A DNA stretch of 64,000 nucleotides from JBEKIK01 sp963845975 (GTDB lineage Bacteria; Planctomycetota; Planctomycetia; Pirellulales; Thermoguttaceae): positions 186,001 through 250,000 of the forward strand of contig CAWJUD010000002.1 in the NCBI GenBank assembly GCA_963845975.1. The letters are read 5' to 3'. The position numbers and the translations under genes were made by a program. Positions 63,053 through 64,000 of the stretch are shown one piece after another (position 1 is the first letter of the stretch; each line of letters opens with the position of its first letter). The notes under the pieces are model-generated. The model was not told the DNA's origin and ran no database searches. It saw nothing but the letters and a program-made list of their open reading frames with translations.

Positions 63053-64000
63053 TCATTTCGTCCACAGCGGATCCCAATCCAGTTCCATCGTGGTGTTATA
63101 TACGCCGATCACGCCGGGAACCACGACCAACACGGCCGACAGGTTCGGATCCCAATCGGGTCCGTTAAGGCTTATATAATCAATTTCATTTCCAGTTAGG
63201 TCTACGGTTTTGCCCACTCCCACCACGCGGTACCAGTTGCAGCGATTCAATTGCGGATACCCCGGATATATCGGATTTCCGCTACTATCTAAATGGAGAT
63301 GATACATCATCACCCATTGGTTTTCCTTCACGTTAACATTGCTGCCCGCATCCAATTGAACCGTTCCGCCGCCGATACCCATCCCGGGAAAGCCGGTGAT
63401 TGCTGTAATATTCGCGGTGTGTTCGCCGTCTAACGTTTTTGTAGTCGTGGCGGAAGGCGGATTAGCTGGGTTTGAGTCGTAAATTTGGAAATTCCGCTTA
63501 TAACACACCGCCACCGACACGTTGAACACCCGCCGCCCAGACACCGGCACAGACACCGGCAGCCCCATCTCTGTCGCGGCCGGCATAACCGTGAAAAACC
63601 AGGAATAGCTGCCTTCGCTGGTTGTCGACACCAGTTTCGGCCGGATCGTCGAATTTTTCGGGGCGTCAAAGGGCAGGTCGTCCGACCAGTAGAATAATTC
63701 TGCATTGATCAACTGCTGGGGGGCGACCCCGGGCAGAAGCGGCGTCGTCCGCAGCGTCCGGCGCGGCAAAAAAATTCCCGTCGTCGTTTGCCCGAACATT
63801 TCCAGCAATCCCTTGGCCCGCCCCAGCGGATCGATCACAAACGGCATGGCGTCGGTGCATCCACTGACTGTTGTGAAATCATCGAGAATAGAATTGGAGA
63901 CACTATAAGGCGGGTAAAATCCCCAAAAATTTCCTGGTATAGTCGGGCCCTGCGGCGTCCAATACCAAAAACGGAAATCTAACATTCGTCTAACTTGGAT
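63053..64000 (-). CDS. Hypothetical surface/secretion-associated protein, C-terminal part (runs off the window)
   Basis: The frame is open to base 64000, so the start lies outside; an internal ATG at 63985 is not necessarily the start. The visible 310-odd residues are beta-rich and Gly/Pro/Thr-rich: FRFWYWTPQGPTIPGNFWGF, INAELFYWSDDLPFDAP, SWFFTVMPAATEMGLPVSVPVSGRRVFNVSVAVCYKRNF (blocks), and NQWVMMYHLHLDSSGNPIYPGYPQLNRCNWYRVVGVG. No family is recognised. It ends 218 bp before the large pilus-type gene on the same strand and is probably in the same operon. Confidence 0.65.
   Translation of the reverse strand: MQVRRMLDFRFWYWTPQGPTIPGNFWGFYPPYSVSNSILDDFTTVSGCTDAMPFVIDPLGRAKGLLEMFGQTTTGIFLPRRTLRTTPLLPGVAPQQLINAELFYWSDDLPFDAPKNSTIRPKLVSTTSEGSYSWFFTVMPAATEMGLPVSVPVSGRRVFNVSVAVCYKRNFQIYDSNPANPPSATTTKTLDGEHTANITAITGFPGMGIGGGTVQLDAGSNVNVKENQWVMMYHLHLDSSGNPIYPGYPQLNRCNWYRVVGVGKTVDLTGNEIDYISLNGPDWDPNLSAVLVVVPGVIGVYNTTMELDWDPLWTK

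Noticed and set aside
62835..63077. N-terminal extension of the large pilus-type gene
   Set aside because: It reads through the heptamer array (GSGFRVQ and SSFILHP periodicity); the ATG at 62834 gives a normal pilin-like leader.

Overview
The window looks like chromosome of a Gram-negative bacterium with an LPS-type outer membrane, most likely a Planctomycetota member. Evidence: a PEP-CTERM-anchored secreted protein, a secreted PQQ-propeller protein, a ThuA-domain protein with a Tat-like leader, a DUF1207 outer-membrane protein, a fused MFS/spermidine-synthase-like protein, a PadR/permease-prefix pair, plus lpxD, lpxI and an LptD-like protein. No rRNA or ribosomal-protein gene is present, so the phylum call is an inference and I do not assign a class.

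Layout. 1-2026: AT-rich accessory segment (HATPase/AlbA-type fragment, ParA-like ATPase, pRiA4b ORF-3-like protein). 2078-9723: dehydrogenase, then a minus-strand run (PadR regulator, HEAT-repeat membrane protein, two S41 peptidases, thioredoxin/propeller protein). 10130-12800: PQQ protein and a REP-associated transposase surrounded by its palindromes. 12866-17582: ATP sulfurylase, Rrf2 regulator, DUF72, PEP-CTERM protein, DgkA. 17698-24468: LptD-like protein, cupin, a frameshifted Prc-type protease. 24641-33808: tRNA-His, frameshifted MFS/spermidine synthase, DUF1207 protein, repeat protein, methyltransferase, CtpA and TsaD. 33919-46058: VWA/TPR-like giant, HtrA protease, metalloprotease-like protein, IS copy 1, TPR protein, ROK kinase, ThuA protein and a membrane-protein/wHTH operon. 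46301-49490: lpxD and lpxI, separated by IS copy 2. 49691-51191: two orphan genes between direct copies of a palindromic repeat. 51324-64000: a TlpA-like protein with an altered active site, a MITE, a LOG protein, a prepilin-peptidase-like protein, UbiD, and a very large pilus-type protein followed upstream by a truncated neighbour.

The most unusual signals are in the non-coding and mobile DNA. (i) Both copies of a 1-kb IS carry an RF2/prfB-like +1 frameshift site (CTT TGA C with an upstream AGGTGA) exactly where the transposase frame breaks. (ii) Both copies sit at the same point in the loop of the same interspersed palindromic repeat. (iii) Many intergenic regions hold phase-locked 7-bp repeat arrays whose unit sequence drifts along the array and which abut start or stop codons. 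(iv) A 133-bp MITE has perfect 16-bp inverted ends and an 8-bp target duplication. Six protein-coding loci are broken by single-base indels (one of them by two), so assembly error must be considered beside true pseudogenes.
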